Below, piece after piece: positions 37,275-45,802 of a stretch of DNA of 64,000 nucleotides. Position 1 is the stretch's first letter. Each line of letters begins with the position of its first letter. The notes beneath the pieces are model-generated. The model made no database searches and was not told the DNA's origin. It saw only the letters and a program-made list of their open reading frames with translations. Source of the stretch: Psychrobacter okhotskensis (GTDB lineage: Bacteria; Pseudomonadota; Gammaproteobacteria; Pseudomonadales; Moraxellaceae); NCBI RefSeq assembly GCF_013248965.1, contig NZ_JABRVQ010000003.1, positions 1-64,000 of the forward strand, read 5' to 3'. The translations under genes and the position numbers were made by a program.

Positions 37275-38476
37275 ATGCGTTCATTGATTGCGATGTACCA
37301 GCGTATAGGGCTGGTGCCGCTCATTATTATTGGTTTAATATTAGGGGTATTAATTGGTTGGTTGGCACCAGATACCGGTATAGCACTAGGCTTATTGGGT
37401 ACGCTATTTGTGGGTGCACTAAAAGCGGTGGCGCCGATACTGGTATTTATTTTGGTCATCGCAGCGATTAGTCAGCATCGTAGTGGCAATGAAGTCTTCG
37501 TCAAGCCTGTGCTCATTATGTATATGTTCGGCACTTTTTTGGCCGCCCTCACTGCGGTGGGCGCAAGCTTCTTATTCCCGACCGAGCTGACGTTAGTGAA
37601 TGCTACTATCGAGCAAGTACCACCGGCGAACCTCAAAGAGGTGTTGACCAATTTGCTGATGAATTTGGTTGCCAACCCTATCAACGCCATCGCTGAAGCC
37701 AACTATATCGGTATATTAGCGTGGGCAATCATCATTGGCTTTGCGCTGCGTCAAGCCAGTGATACGGCTCGTACTGTCGTCGGTGATTTTGCGGATGCTA
37801 TCTCGCAAGTCGTGAAATGGGTCATTGCTCTAGCGCCCTTTGGTATCTTAGGTCTAGTTGCCAATACCGTCGCGGAGACAGGCTTTGGTGCATTAGCGGG
37901 TTATGCGCGTATCTTAATGGTACTGGTCGGTTGTATGCTATTTATCGCCTTGGTCGCCAACCCCATTATCGTGCTGATTAAGACGGGCAAAAACCCTTAC
38001 CCACTGGTATTCACTTTCTGCGCGAATCTGGTATTACCGCCTTCTTTACCCGTAGTTCGGCGGCCAACATTCCCGTCAATATGAACCTTGCACGTAAACT
38101 GGGTCTGCATGAAGACACTTATTCAGTAACGATTCCACTGGGCGCGACCATTAATATGGCAGGCGCGGCGATTACGATTAACGTCTTAACGCTGGCTGCA
38201 GCTCATACCTTGGGTATCGAAGTGACGTTCGCTTCAGCGCTGCTACTCAGTCTGGTGGCAACCATTAGTGCTTGCGGTGCGTCTGGTGTCGCCGGTGGTT
38301 CATTGCTACTGATTCCACTAGCTGCTAGCTTATTCAACATTCCAAATGATATCGCTATGCAAGTAGTTGCGATTGGCTTTATCATCGGGGTGATACAAGA
38401 TTCTGCAGAAACAGCGCTGAACTCGTCAACGGATGTACTATTTACGGCAGCAGCTGATCCGACCTACTCTCGTTAA
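37275..38476 (+). pseudogene. sstT: Sodium:serine/threonine symporter SstT, frameshifted
   Basis: Two frames together make one SstT (dicarboxylate/amino acid:cation symporter family). The first (37275-38084) gives 246 native residues up to NPYPLVFT, then shifts. The second restores [20 protein letters not shown], followed by [20 protein letters not shown] and [13 protein letters not shown]. The break is at about 38016-38017, where the E. coli homologue reads TCLRESG: the Cys codon is short by one base (ACT-TT-CTG). No slippery heptamer is evident. This is either a true inactivating deletion or a sequencing error. The rest of the gene is well preserved, which favours a recent event or an error. 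Confidence 0.88.
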
Positions 38477-38511
38477 TTTATAGAAAATAAAACGCTATAA
38501 ATAGAGAAAAT

Positions 38512-38546
38512 AAAAAGGGCCCAATTTATCATTGAGGCCCTTTTTT
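38512..38546 (+). terminator. Terminator of sstT
   Basis: AAAAAGGGCC and GGCCCTTTTTT pair around a 14-nt loop with T6 on the plus strand, 36 bp after the sstT stop. It lies between convergent genes and may also stop the minus-strand cbpA operon. Confidence 0.88.
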
Positions 38547-38561
38547 ATTGGCTATCATTTA

Positions 38562-39101
38562 TTAGTGTCGTGGCAGCTTACCAAAAGACCAGTACACAAA
38601 TATAGACGCTAATGAAATAAAAATCATGAAATATCTTAATCGTTTTTTATCACTCTCAAGTATTGCTACAGTGTCGTCATAACTACGTATAACTTTATCT
38701 TCTGACTCTAAAGTGACCACCTGCAGCCTGTTATTGGATAAACTTGGAAAACCTTCTTGTTCATACCATCCAACAGTGGCTATCTGACCAATATAGGGCT
38801 CAAAATCTTCATTTGAACCACAACTGCGGTCAGATGTACCAAAAAATGCTTGTGAATATGCGCATGAAAACTCCAGTATTGTTTTGGTCTTTTTATCATA
38901 AAAAGCCAAATATTGGTGCGTCGACTTTGAGTCAGGATCAGGCCTCACTCTCAAAACATCTAGCTTGCCAGAATAATAATGTAGCTCGTTTTCCTTAGGG
39001 AAACTCATATCAGGATATGCCGTCATTAGCACACCACTCACAACAAATAAATTCACAGCAAGAAAGAAATCAAGTTTTCTAATAGGAGTAAATTTGACCA
39101 C
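38562..39101 (-). CDS. Hypothetical membrane-anchored protein (179 aa)
   Basis: I recognise no family. Two hydrophobic helices, near residues 10-28 and 155-172, enclose a ~125-residue polar domain with a cysteine pair (EFSCAYSQAFFGTSDRSCGS), so the middle part probably lies in the periplasm. The likely start is GTG at 39101, 3 nt beyond the cbpM stop, with GAGGTGA inside the cbpM end as ribosome binding site. That implies co-transcription with cbpA-cbpM, though the function may be unrelated to chaperones. Confidence 0.72.
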   Translation of the reverse strand: MVKFTPIRKLDFFLAVNLFVVSGVLMTAYPDMSFPKENELHYYSGKLDVLRVRPDPDSKSTHQYLAFYDKKTKTILEFSCAYSQAFFGTSDRSCGSNEDFEPYIGQIATVGWYEQEGFPSLSNNRLQVVTLESEDKVIRSYDDTVAILESDKKRLRYFMIFISLASIFVYWSFGKLPRH

Positions 39102-39104
39102 TAA

Positions 39105-39425
39105 TTATTTCACCTCAATATCCACTTCAATCACTGGTGCTTGCAGGTCTAGTTGGCGTTTTAATTGGCGTAGTTGCTCCACCTCATCTAACAGCTCAAG
39201 TATTAAACCAATCGCAGGGACACTGGCTTCAAAGTCGCGGCTAAGTCGTGAAGCACGACGCACGGTCGTCAGCTGATAACCAGTAAACTGCTCTCGTTCT
39301 GGTACATCATATTCAATAATATTTTCTTCAATCAATTCGATGACCCATTGGCGCTCTTGGCCACAGGCAGATACTAGCTCATCTAAGCTCATGATAATAT
39401 CGGTCAATTCAGGCGAGTGTTTCAT
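39105..39425 (-). CDS. cbpM: Chaperone modulator CbpM
   Basis: CbpM binds the J-domain of CbpA and inhibits its co-chaperone and DNA-binding functions. The 106-residue MerR-like protein has the family pattern: SLDELVSACGQERQWVIELIEENII, YQLTTVRRASRLSRDFE and a C-terminal coiled coil LILELLDEVEQLRQLKRQL. GAGGA precedes the ATG. It lies 121 bp downstream of cbpA, matching the standard pairing. Confidence 0.92.
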   Translation of the reverse strand: MKHSPELTDIIMSLDELVSACGQERQWVIELIEENIIEYDVPEREQFTGYQLTTVRRASRLSRDFEASVPAIGLILELLDEVEQLRQLKRQLDLQAPVIEVDIEVK

Positions 39426-39546
39426 AGCTATTATCCTCGTTTGTGCTTTATTTCATCGTTTATCGTATGGTCTTCATCTTTGTTACAGTGGTATCAGATT
39501 GTTATTAAGCACTGTCATTAAGCTGTTACCAAACCAAGCATTGCCA

Positions 39547-40578
39547 TTAGCGTTCTATACTCGTCTCGGCAAAGGCTTGTTTTAGTTGCTCATAAGCTTG
39601 GGTGGCAGTCTCACTGCTAATATCAGGGTTAACAATATTTAAGGTTAAGTACAAATCACCCGCTTGTTTGGCAGGGATACCCTTACCTTTTAAGCGCAAG
39701 TTGCTACCAGATTTACTGTTTTTAGGGACAGTCACACCAAGCATACCTGCTGGCGTACTGAGGTTAATTTTTTCACCCAGTGCGGCTTCCCATGGTGCTA
39801 TATTTACGGTTTGATAGACATCAGCTCCTTCGATACGAATGTTATCGGCGTGCTGGATTTTAACTTTTAAGAATAAATCGCCATTTTTACCACTACCGCC
39901 GCCAGCAGCACCTTGCCCTGTCAGGCGAATTTGCTTGCCATCAGTAATGCCTTTAGGGATTTTTATTTTGAGCGTTTTATTTTCATAATCGACGCTGCCA
40001 TTAGGTTGACGGACGGGAACGTTCAATTTAATACTATAGTCATTGCCATTATAGACCGACGCCAAATCAACGTTGATTTCCGCATGTTGGTCTTGACCCT
40101 TGCTATCTTGTGCGCCAAAACCACCACCAAATTGATCGAAGCCAGCACTTTGAGAGCGGCTACCTGCCTGCCCATTGGTTGAGCCACGTGCGCCACGACC
40201 AAATGCCGAGAATATATCATCGAAGCGAAAGCCACCATCGCCGTAGGCTGCGCCATCACCAAACTGGTCTTTGATATCTTCCCAGCGAAAGCCACCCTGC
40301 CCAGCGCCTGCTGATTGACCGCCGAAGCCACCAAAACCGCCAGTGCCAGCTTGACCAGCAAACGGGTTGTTTAGCATCGCGTCATATTCAGCACGCTTGT
40401 CTTTATCTCGAATGGTTTCGTAAGCGTTATTGATTTCAGCAATCTTGTTATCCGCGTCCGGATCGTCACTGACATCTGGATGAAATTGACGAACGAGCTT
40501 ACGGTATTTTTTCTTGATATCAGCGTCTGAGGCGTCTTTTTTGACCCCTAAAATGTCGTAATAGTTTTTTTCTGCCAT
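39547..40578 (-). CDS. cbpA: DnaJ-class co-chaperone CbpA (curved DNA-binding protein)
   Basis: This class B J-domain protein stimulates DnaK. The J-domain is at 1-70 with the catalytic HPD motif in LVRQFHPDVSDDPDADNK. A long Gly/Phe/Gln-rich linker (about 75-165) follows, then two C-terminal beta-sandwich substrate-binding domains (DLYLTLNIVNPD near the end). No zinc-finger CxxCxGxG repeats are present, which separates it from dnaJ at 56.3 kb. AAGGA precedes the ATG, and a sigma-32-type promoter lies about 50 bp upstream. Confidence 0.95.
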   Translation of the reverse strand: MAEKNYYDILGVKKDASDADIKKKYRKLVRQFHPDVSDDPDADNKIAEINNAYETIRDKDKRAEYDAMLNNPFAGQAGTGGFGGFGGQSAGAGQGGFRWEDIKDQFGDGAAYGDGGFRFDDIFSAFGRGARGSTNGQAGSRSQSAGFDQFGGGFGAQDSKGQDQHAEINVDLASVYNGNDYSIKLNVPVRQPNGSVDYENKTLKIKIPKGITDGKQIRLTGQGAAGGGSGKNGDLFLKVKIQHADNIRIEGADVYQTVNIAPWEAALGEKINLSTPAGMLGVTVPKNSKSGSNLRLKGKGIPAKQAGDLYLTLNIVNPDISSETATQAYEQLKQAFAETSIER

Positions 40579-40626
40579 ATTGTTTTTCCTTATCGTATAT
40601 ATTTCTAATTATTCAGTTAATACATA

Positions 40627-40654
40627 ATATGGGGATAATGAGTCAATATTTCAT
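40627..40654 (-). promoter_or_regulatory. Sigma-32 (heat-shock) promoter of cbpA
   Basis: On the minus strand ATGAAA (-35; consensus TTGAAA within CTTGAAA), a 14-bp spacer and CCCCATAT (-10; consensus CCCCATnT, perfect) lie about 49 bp upstream of the cbpA ATG. This agrees with heat-shock control of a co-chaperone gene. Confidence 0.65.
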
Positions 40655-40763
40655 TTTTTCGCTTGCTGCTGCCATTAATAAGGGAGTATTAGTAATACAG
40701 TAATGATGACAAGCGAGGCTCGACGTTGGGTTATCTGAATGACCTAATCCCTCATTATTCGCA

Positions 40764-40817
40764 TGTGTCACTATATTGATGTGTGTCACTGTATTAGCGT
40801 TTATCACTATGATTCTG
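40764..40817. repeat. Three 18-bp imperfect tandem repeats
   Basis: TGTGTCACTATATTGATG, TGTGTCACTGTATTAGCG and TTTATCACTATGATTCTG follow one another, with the third more diverged. They lie upstream of the cbpA promoter. Binding of a regulator is conceivable but untested. Confidence 0.5.
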
Positions 40818-41450
40818 GCATCATTTTTCTTTGACAACTGTTGGCGTAATGTCAATTTGGTTTACATGCTTTTATGGCTCACTACCAGTGAGGCTTTATC
40901 TGTCTACTTACTTTTAGACGGCAGAATATGTTTTTTCAAAGCATTGCACTGGTAAACACTTGGTATTACAAAATTCAAAAACCGTTTAATCAAAACGATG
41001 AAAATATTATTGCTAGATACTTTTGATAATACCCGACTTCTTACACCTTACAAAATAGTAATAATATAGCAAGTTTTATTTACATTATTTTTTACTCAAT
41101 TTTTTATTCCAAATATGACCGCGTTAAATCACACTAACATACTGATTCAAAATGCCGTTGCAAGCACCTTTTATAAGGGCTGAGCCTTAAGAAAGCCTTG
41201 CTTAAACGGCTCCTAACCTCGTCTGAGGGCAATTAATTTTTCTTTTAAATCAATGCTTTATTCTACATTTTTACTGGTCATTAGTTGATTATTACTATGG
41301 AAATATTTGACCTCTAGCGTTCTTTTACAGAGCAGTAAGGATATGACAAGCTATGTACGTTAAAATGGATATAGTGTTCATGCTCATAGGGAGTATGGAC
41401 GATATAGGCAAGCCTACCTGTCTATTTTATAAATCGCTTAAAGGTATTAA

Positions 41451-41813
41451 ATGTCTTATTTCATCAAGTCTTTAGTTATCACTTTATCACTACTGTTAAG
41501 TACCACAGTGTTCGCTGGTAATACCAGCTATTACGGTAGTAAGTTTCACGGTAAGCGTACAGCCAGTGGCAGTATCTTTAACATGAACTCTTTGACCGCT
41601 GCGCATAAAACCTTGCCATTCGGTACGAAGGTACAAGTGACCAATAAAAAGACCAAGCAGAGCGTGATCGTAAAAATTACGGATAGAGGGCCTTTCATTC
41701 GAGGACGCATTCTTGATTTATCTAAAGCTGCTGCTAGTCAGATAAACTGCGAGCTTTGTACGACCACAATGAAAATACTCTCTTATGGTGATGGTAAATA
41801 CCGTCTGCAATAA
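41451..41813 (+). CDS. RlpA-like secreted double-psi beta-barrel protein
   Basis: The 120 residues have a signal peptide (about 1-22, LSLLLSTTVFAG) and one RlpA double-psi beta-barrel domain: TSYYGSKFHGKRTASGSIFN, LTAAHKTLPFGTKVQVTN, KITDRGPFIRGRILDLSKAAA. RlpA proteins are septal lytic transglycosylases or peptidoglycan-binding proteins. This is a minimal form without a lipobox or SPOR domain, and a C-terminal Cys pair (NCELC) is unusual. AAAGG precedes the ATG. Confidence 0.9.
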   Translation: MSYFIKSLVITLSLLLSTTVFAGNTSYYGSKFHGKRTASGSIFNMNSLTAAHKTLPFGTKVQVTNKKTKQSVIVKITDRGPFIRGRILDLSKAAASQINCELCTTTMKILSYGDGKYRLQ

Positions 41814-41819
41814 TGTAAT

Positions 41820-41852
41820 AAAAAGGGAGAGCTAACGCTCTCCCTTTTTTTA
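41820..41852 (+). terminator. Terminator of the rlpA-like gene
   Basis: AAAAAGGGAGAGC and GCTCTCCCTTTTTTT form a strong stem with a 4-nt loop and T7 on the plus strand, 7 bp past the stop. It may also serve yheS on the minus strand. Confidence 0.92.
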
Positions 41853-41900
41853 TGCTTGTTATTATCAGTGAATAACCACTTCACCCATCATGAAACCTAT

Positions 41901-43928
41901 TTATTCAAAACCAGCTTCCATTTCCTCTAGCGTCGTCATAGACAGCAATAGTTTCTCTTCATTGTCGCTGTGCTGCTGCTGTAGCGCTGTTTGTTCATTG
42001 AGCAAAACCAATAAATCAGACTTACGGCTTTCTTCATATAGCTGAGTATTAGCCAGCTTTTCTTCTAAAGCCATGAGCTGCTCATCAATGTTAGCCAATG
42101 CCTTTTCTGTATTTTCGATATCACGACGTATCGGCGCGGTCAATTTACGTTGTTCAGCGGCCATTTTGCGCAGCGCATCTTTACTAAGCGTTGGTTGAGC
42201 AGCTTCGTTTTTTGCTGGTGCTTTGCTAGTAGAGGAAGAATTGTTGGATACTCCTTCAGCTGTTTCACGTGAAACAAACTTCTTATTCGCTTTTTTATTC
42301 TTTTTCTTACTGCTGCTTTTGTCTGTTGAATTCTCTTGCTTGCGCTTTTCTGCCAGCCACTTACCATAGTCGCTGATGTCACCATCGAACTCATCGATTT
42401 GACCATCATGGACTAAGTACAGCTCATCACAGACGTTGGCAATCAACTCGCGATCATGCGATACCAGTACCACTGCCCCTTCAAACCCTTGCAAGGCGAT
42501 GGTCAATGCTTGGCGCATTTGTAAATCCAAATGGTTGGTTGGCTCATCGAGTACAAGGACGTTCGGACGTTGCCAAACGATCAAAGCTAGCGTTAAGCGC
42601 GCACGCTCGCCACCAGAGAATAGCTCACTGATGGTATCGATACGGTCGCCACGGAAATCAAAGCTACCTAAAAACGAGCGCAGCATCGCATCAGACGTTT
42701 TACCTGCTAGGCGACGTAACATCTCGATTGGGGTTGCCTTAGGATCAAGGATATCCATTTGATGCTGATTAAAGTAGCCAAGTTTGAGCGTATCTGAAAC
42801 CTTGTAACTGCCTTTTAATACACTAAGCTCACCGACCAAGGCTTTAACCAACGTCGATTTACCCGCGCCATTCATCCCAAGCAGCCCGATACGAGTATCA
42901 GGGGTCACTTGCACATTGGCATTATAAAGTAGGGGCGTATCGCTATAACCAATATCGGCATCGGTTAGCTCAATCAATGGCGAGCTCATATTCGCTGGCT
43001 CATAAAAGCGGAACGAAAACGGGTTGTCTGCCATCATTGGTGATAGCTCTGCCATGCGCTCAAGCTGCTTGATACGGCTCTGTGCTTGTTTGGCCTTACT
43101 GGCCTTGGCACGGAAGCGACGAATAAAGTCATCCAAATGTGCCTTAGTCGCTTCTTGCTTTTCAAACGCTTGCTGCTGCTGCGCCATACGCTCATGACGG
43201 GTACGGATAAACTGCTGATAGTTACCCGTATAAAGGGTGATTTTTTGCTGCTCAACGTGCAAGATATGACCGACAGTATTGTCTAAGAAGGTTTGGTCAT
43301 GTGAGATCACGATGACCAGACCGGTAAAGGCATTAATCCAAGTCTCAAGCCACAGAATGGCATCCAAGTCCAAATGGTTGGTTGGCTCATCGAGTAGCAT
43401 TAAGTCAGCACGGCTCATCAAGGTTTTGGCGAGGTTTAAACGCATACGCCAACCACCCGAAAACCCTTCTACGGGCAGCTCATGCTGATTGGTATTAAAA
43501 CCAAGACCCGCCATGATTTGCGCGGCTTTAGTCGGTGTACGATAGCCATCGATCTCATCAAACTGCTGATGCAACACCCCAATCTGCTCATCACTGACAC
43601 TGCTCAAATCATTTAAAGCCGCGTTAATCTCATACCACTGCTCGTCACCACTTAACACATAATCAATCGCCGTTTGTGCACTCGCACCCACTTCCTGCGC
43701 CATATGCGCCACATGCCAGCTATCAGGAATGCTCACTTCGCCCCTATCAAGGGTAACCTCGGTATCGCCTGTGCCCATTCGCGTCAGTAATAAGGCAAAC
43801 AAAGTCGATTTACCAGTGCCGTTATTGCCCGTTAAGCCAACTTTGTGGCCCGGATGTAGCTGGAAGCTTGCCCCTGCAAACAACTCACGACCATCACGGC
43901 GAACACCAACGTCTTTAAATTCGATCAT
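41901..43928 (-). CDS. yheS: ABC-F family ATPase, YheS type
   Basis: This is a soluble protein with two ABC domains, belonging to the ABC-F translation factors that act at the ribosomal E site. Domain 1 has Walker A GLTGNNGTGKSTL, signature VEGFSGGWRMRL and Walker B LMLLDEPTNHLDLDA. Domain 2 has GLLGMNGAGKSTL, ELFSGGERARL and VLVLDEPTNHLDLQ. The linker FRAKASKAKQAQSRIKQLERM and sequence throughout match E. coli YheS. A Lys/Ser/Asn-rich spacer and a C-terminal coiled coil (about 535-675) follow. An exact parS site lies inside this spacer's coding sequence. Confidence 0.94.
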   Translation of the reverse strand: MIEFKDVGVRRDGRELFAGASFQLHPGHKVGLTGNNGTGKSTLFALLLTRMGTGDTEVTLDRGEVSIPDSWHVAHMAQEVGASAQTAIDYVLSGDEQWYEINAALNDLSSVSDEQIGVLHQQFDEIDGYRTPTKAAQIMAGLGFNTNQHELPVEGFSGGWRMRLNLAKTLMSRADLMLLDEPTNHLDLDAILWLETWINAFTGLVIVISHDQTFLDNTVGHILHVEQQKITLYTGNYQQFIRTRHERMAQQQQAFEKQEATKAHLDDFIRRFRAKASKAKQAQSRIKQLERMAELSPMMADNPFSFRFYEPANMSSPLIELTDADIGYSDTPLLYNANVQVTPDTRIGLLGMNGAGKSTLVKALVGELSVLKGSYKVSDTLKLGYFNQHQMDILDPKATPIEMLRRLAGKTSDAMLRSFLGSFDFRGDRIDTISELFSGGERARLTLALIVWQRPNVLVLDEPTNHLDLQMRQALTIALQGFEGAVVLVSHDRELIANVCDELYLVHDGQIDEFDGDISDYGKWLAEKRKQENSTDKSSSKKKNKKANKKFVSRETAEGVSNNSSSTSKAPAKNEAAQPTLSKDALRKMAAEQRKLTAPIRRDIENTEKALANIDEQLMALEEKLANTQLYEESRKSDLLVLLNEQTALQQQHSDNEEKLLLSMTTLEEMEAGFE
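42261..42276. promoter_or_regulatory. parS centromere site (exact consensus)
   Basis: TGTTTCACGTGAAACA is a perfect 16-bp palindrome identical to the widely conserved ParB-binding parS consensus. It lies within yheS and reads there as ordinary codons for VSRETA. parS sites normally cluster around the replication origin. Confidence 0.88.
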
Positions 43929-44346
43929 ATAATTTCTTCATCTCAACAGTAATATAAAATATAAGGCAATAAAAAACACACATCTGGCATGTTAACTGGC
44001 GGCTATTATTTCAAACGCTTGCCCCATAGGCAAACGATTAAATAACTATTTCAAAACCAAGCAGTTATTGTGCTAAAAAAGCCAGTCTTAAAACCCGTAT
44101 GGATGATGATCCCTCTTGACAAACTAATCGTGACCCCCATTATGATATACTGCCAAAAGCGTAATGCCTGCAGACAACTAAAGGGTTGTGATGGCGCAAC
44201 TACCAACCTTATAATAACCAAACGACATTGCTATAACGACAGCACCCAATTGAATCAAACGCCGCGCGTATCTTTATTTGCAACGATATCAGTTGCAAAC
44301 CCAAACAGGACGACGACCGCATTTGATCCTAGCAACTGAGGTAGAT
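43929..44346. other. yheS / erpA divergent intergenic region and erpA leader
   Basis: About 418 bp without a gene. The plus-strand promoter candidate for erpA lies at 44115-44146, giving an unusually long leader of about 190 nt. This leader holds the small dyad ACAACTAAAGGGTTGT near 44176-44191. No coding sequence is supported in it. Confidence 0.4.
44115..44146 (+). promoter_or_regulatory. erpA promoter candidate (sigma-32-like or sigma-70)
   Basis: CTTGACA (44115-44121), 13 bp, then CCCCATTA (44135-44142) resembles a sigma-32 promoter. The same TTGACA with TATGAT (44141-44146) after 19 bp could be read as a sigma-70 promoter with a long spacer. Either would start transcription about 190 bp upstream of erpA. 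Confidence 0.4.
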
Positions 44347-44727
44347 ATGAACGAATCAGCCAACCAATTTAATCCAAGCTCAAGCCAGCCGGTAGATCCT
44401 ACCGTATTAAGCCTAACCGACAGTGCAGCACAAAAAGTGCGGCGCTTGCGCGAAGAAGAAGGTGACAGCGATCTTATGCTGCGCGTCTATGTGACTGGCG
44501 GCGGCTGCTCAGGTTTTTCTTACGGCTTTAACTTTGCCAATGACCTAAATGAGGACGATGCCAACTTTGACAATGGCGACGTCACTCTAGTGGTAGACTC
44601 TTTAAGCTATCAGTATCTGCAAGGCTCTACCGTTGATTATACCGAAGGACTAGAAGGCGCGCGCTTTATCGTCACCAACCCGAACGCCACGACTACTTGT
44701 GGTTGCGGCTCGTCATTTTCCATCTAA
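44347..44727 (+). CDS. erpA: Iron-sulfur cluster insertion protein ErpA
   Basis: This A-type Fe-S carrier delivers clusters to apoproteins such as the isoprenoid enzyme IspG. The 126 residues carry the three ligand cysteines, in [13 protein letters not shown] and [11 protein letters not shown]. The N-terminal ~25 residues are Asn/Ser/Pro-rich, beyond the family core. GAGG precedes the ATG at 44347; an upstream in-frame start is not supported by the family. It forms a single-gene unit with a terminator downstream. Confidence 0.93.
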   Translation: MNESANQFNPSSSQPVDPTVLSLTDSAAQKVRRLREEEGDSDLMLRVYVTGGGCSGFSYGFNFANDLNEDDANFDNGDVTLVVDSLSYQYLQGSTVDYTEGLEGARFIVTNPNATTTCGCGSSFSI

Positions 44728-44851
44728 GTTAAATAGTGGATTTAGGCTTTTGATTGATAACTATTATTAATCAATGCTAAATAAATAGAAAACTATTGTG
44801 ATAAATTAAGTGTACGGTTGTATACTTAATATTATATTGCGCGCCGATAAT

Positions 44852-44883
44852 CCGACTAAAAGCCTATTTGGTCGGTTTTTTAT
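44852..44883 (+). terminator. Terminator of erpA
   Basis: CCGAC..AAA and TTT.GTCGG pair around AGCCTA and are followed by T6 on the plus strand, about 125 bp past the erpA stop. Confidence 0.75.
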
Positions 44884-45032
44884 TGTTTTATTATAAGGAT
44901 ATGCTTAAATATCACCATATTTTTAGTAGCTACATTAATCAATTTGAATTTAAGCTGATTAATCGAAGCTATTAATTGATGACATTTTTGAGAAACTCTC
45001 TTTATATCCCAAACAATTAAGGTACATGACCA

Positions 45033-45389
45033 ATGGCTAAATTAACACTTGACGCACTAAATGACATCGACGGCTTTATTGCAGCTGCGCTAGTAGACAG
45101 CGAATCTGGTCTTGCAATGGCCACGCTTGGTTCTGGCATCGATCTTGAGCTTGCCGCTGCTGGTAACACGGAAGTATTGCGCTCTAAACGTAAGGTTGCC
45201 GCAGCACTAGGTCTGAATGAGAGCATCGAAGATATCCTGATTACCCTAAGCAAGCAGTATCACTTGCTACGTCCATTAGTACGCAACGACAACTTGTTCT
45301 TATATCTTGTGCTTGATCGTCAAAAGTCAAACCTAGCGATGGCACGTCATAACCTAAAAAGCTTTGAAACTGAATTAGATTTTTCTTAA
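45033..45389 (+). CDS. Roadblock/LC7-like small protein
   Basis: The 118 residues begin [20 protein letters not shown] and continue with the hydrophobic strands and [21 protein letters not shown], which resembles a single roadblock/LC7 fold of about 110 residues. Such proteins in bacteria often partner small GTPases or type IV pilus/motility regulators, but no such partner is nearby. The highly regular [44 protein letters not shown] segment suggests strong conservation. AAGG precedes the ATG. Function unknown. Confidence 0.75.
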   Translation: MAKLTLDALNDIDGFIAAALVDSESGLAMATLGSGIDLELAAAGNTEVLRSKRKVAAALGLNESIEDILITLSKQYHLLRPLVRNDNLFLYLVLDRQKSNLAMARHNLKSFETELDFS

Positions 45390-45468
45390 GTCAGTAATGA
45401 GCCCGTTATAACTCAATCATTTGCTCGTGACAATACCCGCACTGAGCTTGATTACTCGTAGCGTTCTA

Positions 45469-45500
45469 AAGCATCTACCCACTTGGTAGGTGCTTTTTTT
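45469..45500 (+). terminator. Terminator of the roadblock-like gene
   Basis: AAGCATCTACC and GGTAGGTGCTT pair around CACTT and are followed by T residues on the plus strand, about 80 bp past the stop. Confidence 0.88.
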
Positions 45501-45802
45501 AGTTTAGCCAATCCCTTGTTTTTGGCAATAAATTTTTTATTATCAATGATATAGACAACAATCACTTACTGACCTAAAGTATTCATGAGTAACTATAAAA
45601 CGTGTAATACCGACGTAAATACGCCAAGTTTATTAGCCAAATAGTCATCGACCGACTTTAAGCAAAGCTTATTGTATTTGTAATTGTCCGTGGTTTTCAG
45701 GGTGGCTTTGAGCTAAACTGACGTCATTATTAATCTAAATACCTACCTCTTTTATGGTCATACACCTGTCGTGTTTTGAGCCGCCATAACAAATAACAAT
45801 AG
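45501..45802. other. gshA upstream region
   Basis: About 300 bp, AT-rich, with no gene, repeat or strong promoter consensus that I can point to. It should hold the gshA promoter. Confidence 0.35.

Larger units (their letters stand above)
40579..41450. other. Long intergenic region cbpA / rlpA-like
   Basis: About 870 bp between divergent genes. It contains the sigma-32-type promoter of cbpA and three 18-bp imperfect tandem repeats at 40764-40817. A GC-richer segment near 41150-41225 (GGGCTGAGCCTTAAGAAAGC) could pair with itself. I find no supportable gene. A 70-codon minus frame at 40643-40855 lacks a ribosome binding site and looks random. Confidence 0.4.

Noticed and set aside
40643-40855. 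70-codon minus-strand frame upstream of cbpA
   Set aside because: It ends over the sigma-32 promoter and lacks start signals.
44176-44191. ACAACTAAAGGGTTGT as an IscR operator for erpA
   Set aside because: It does not match known IscR type 1 or 2 motifs well enough.
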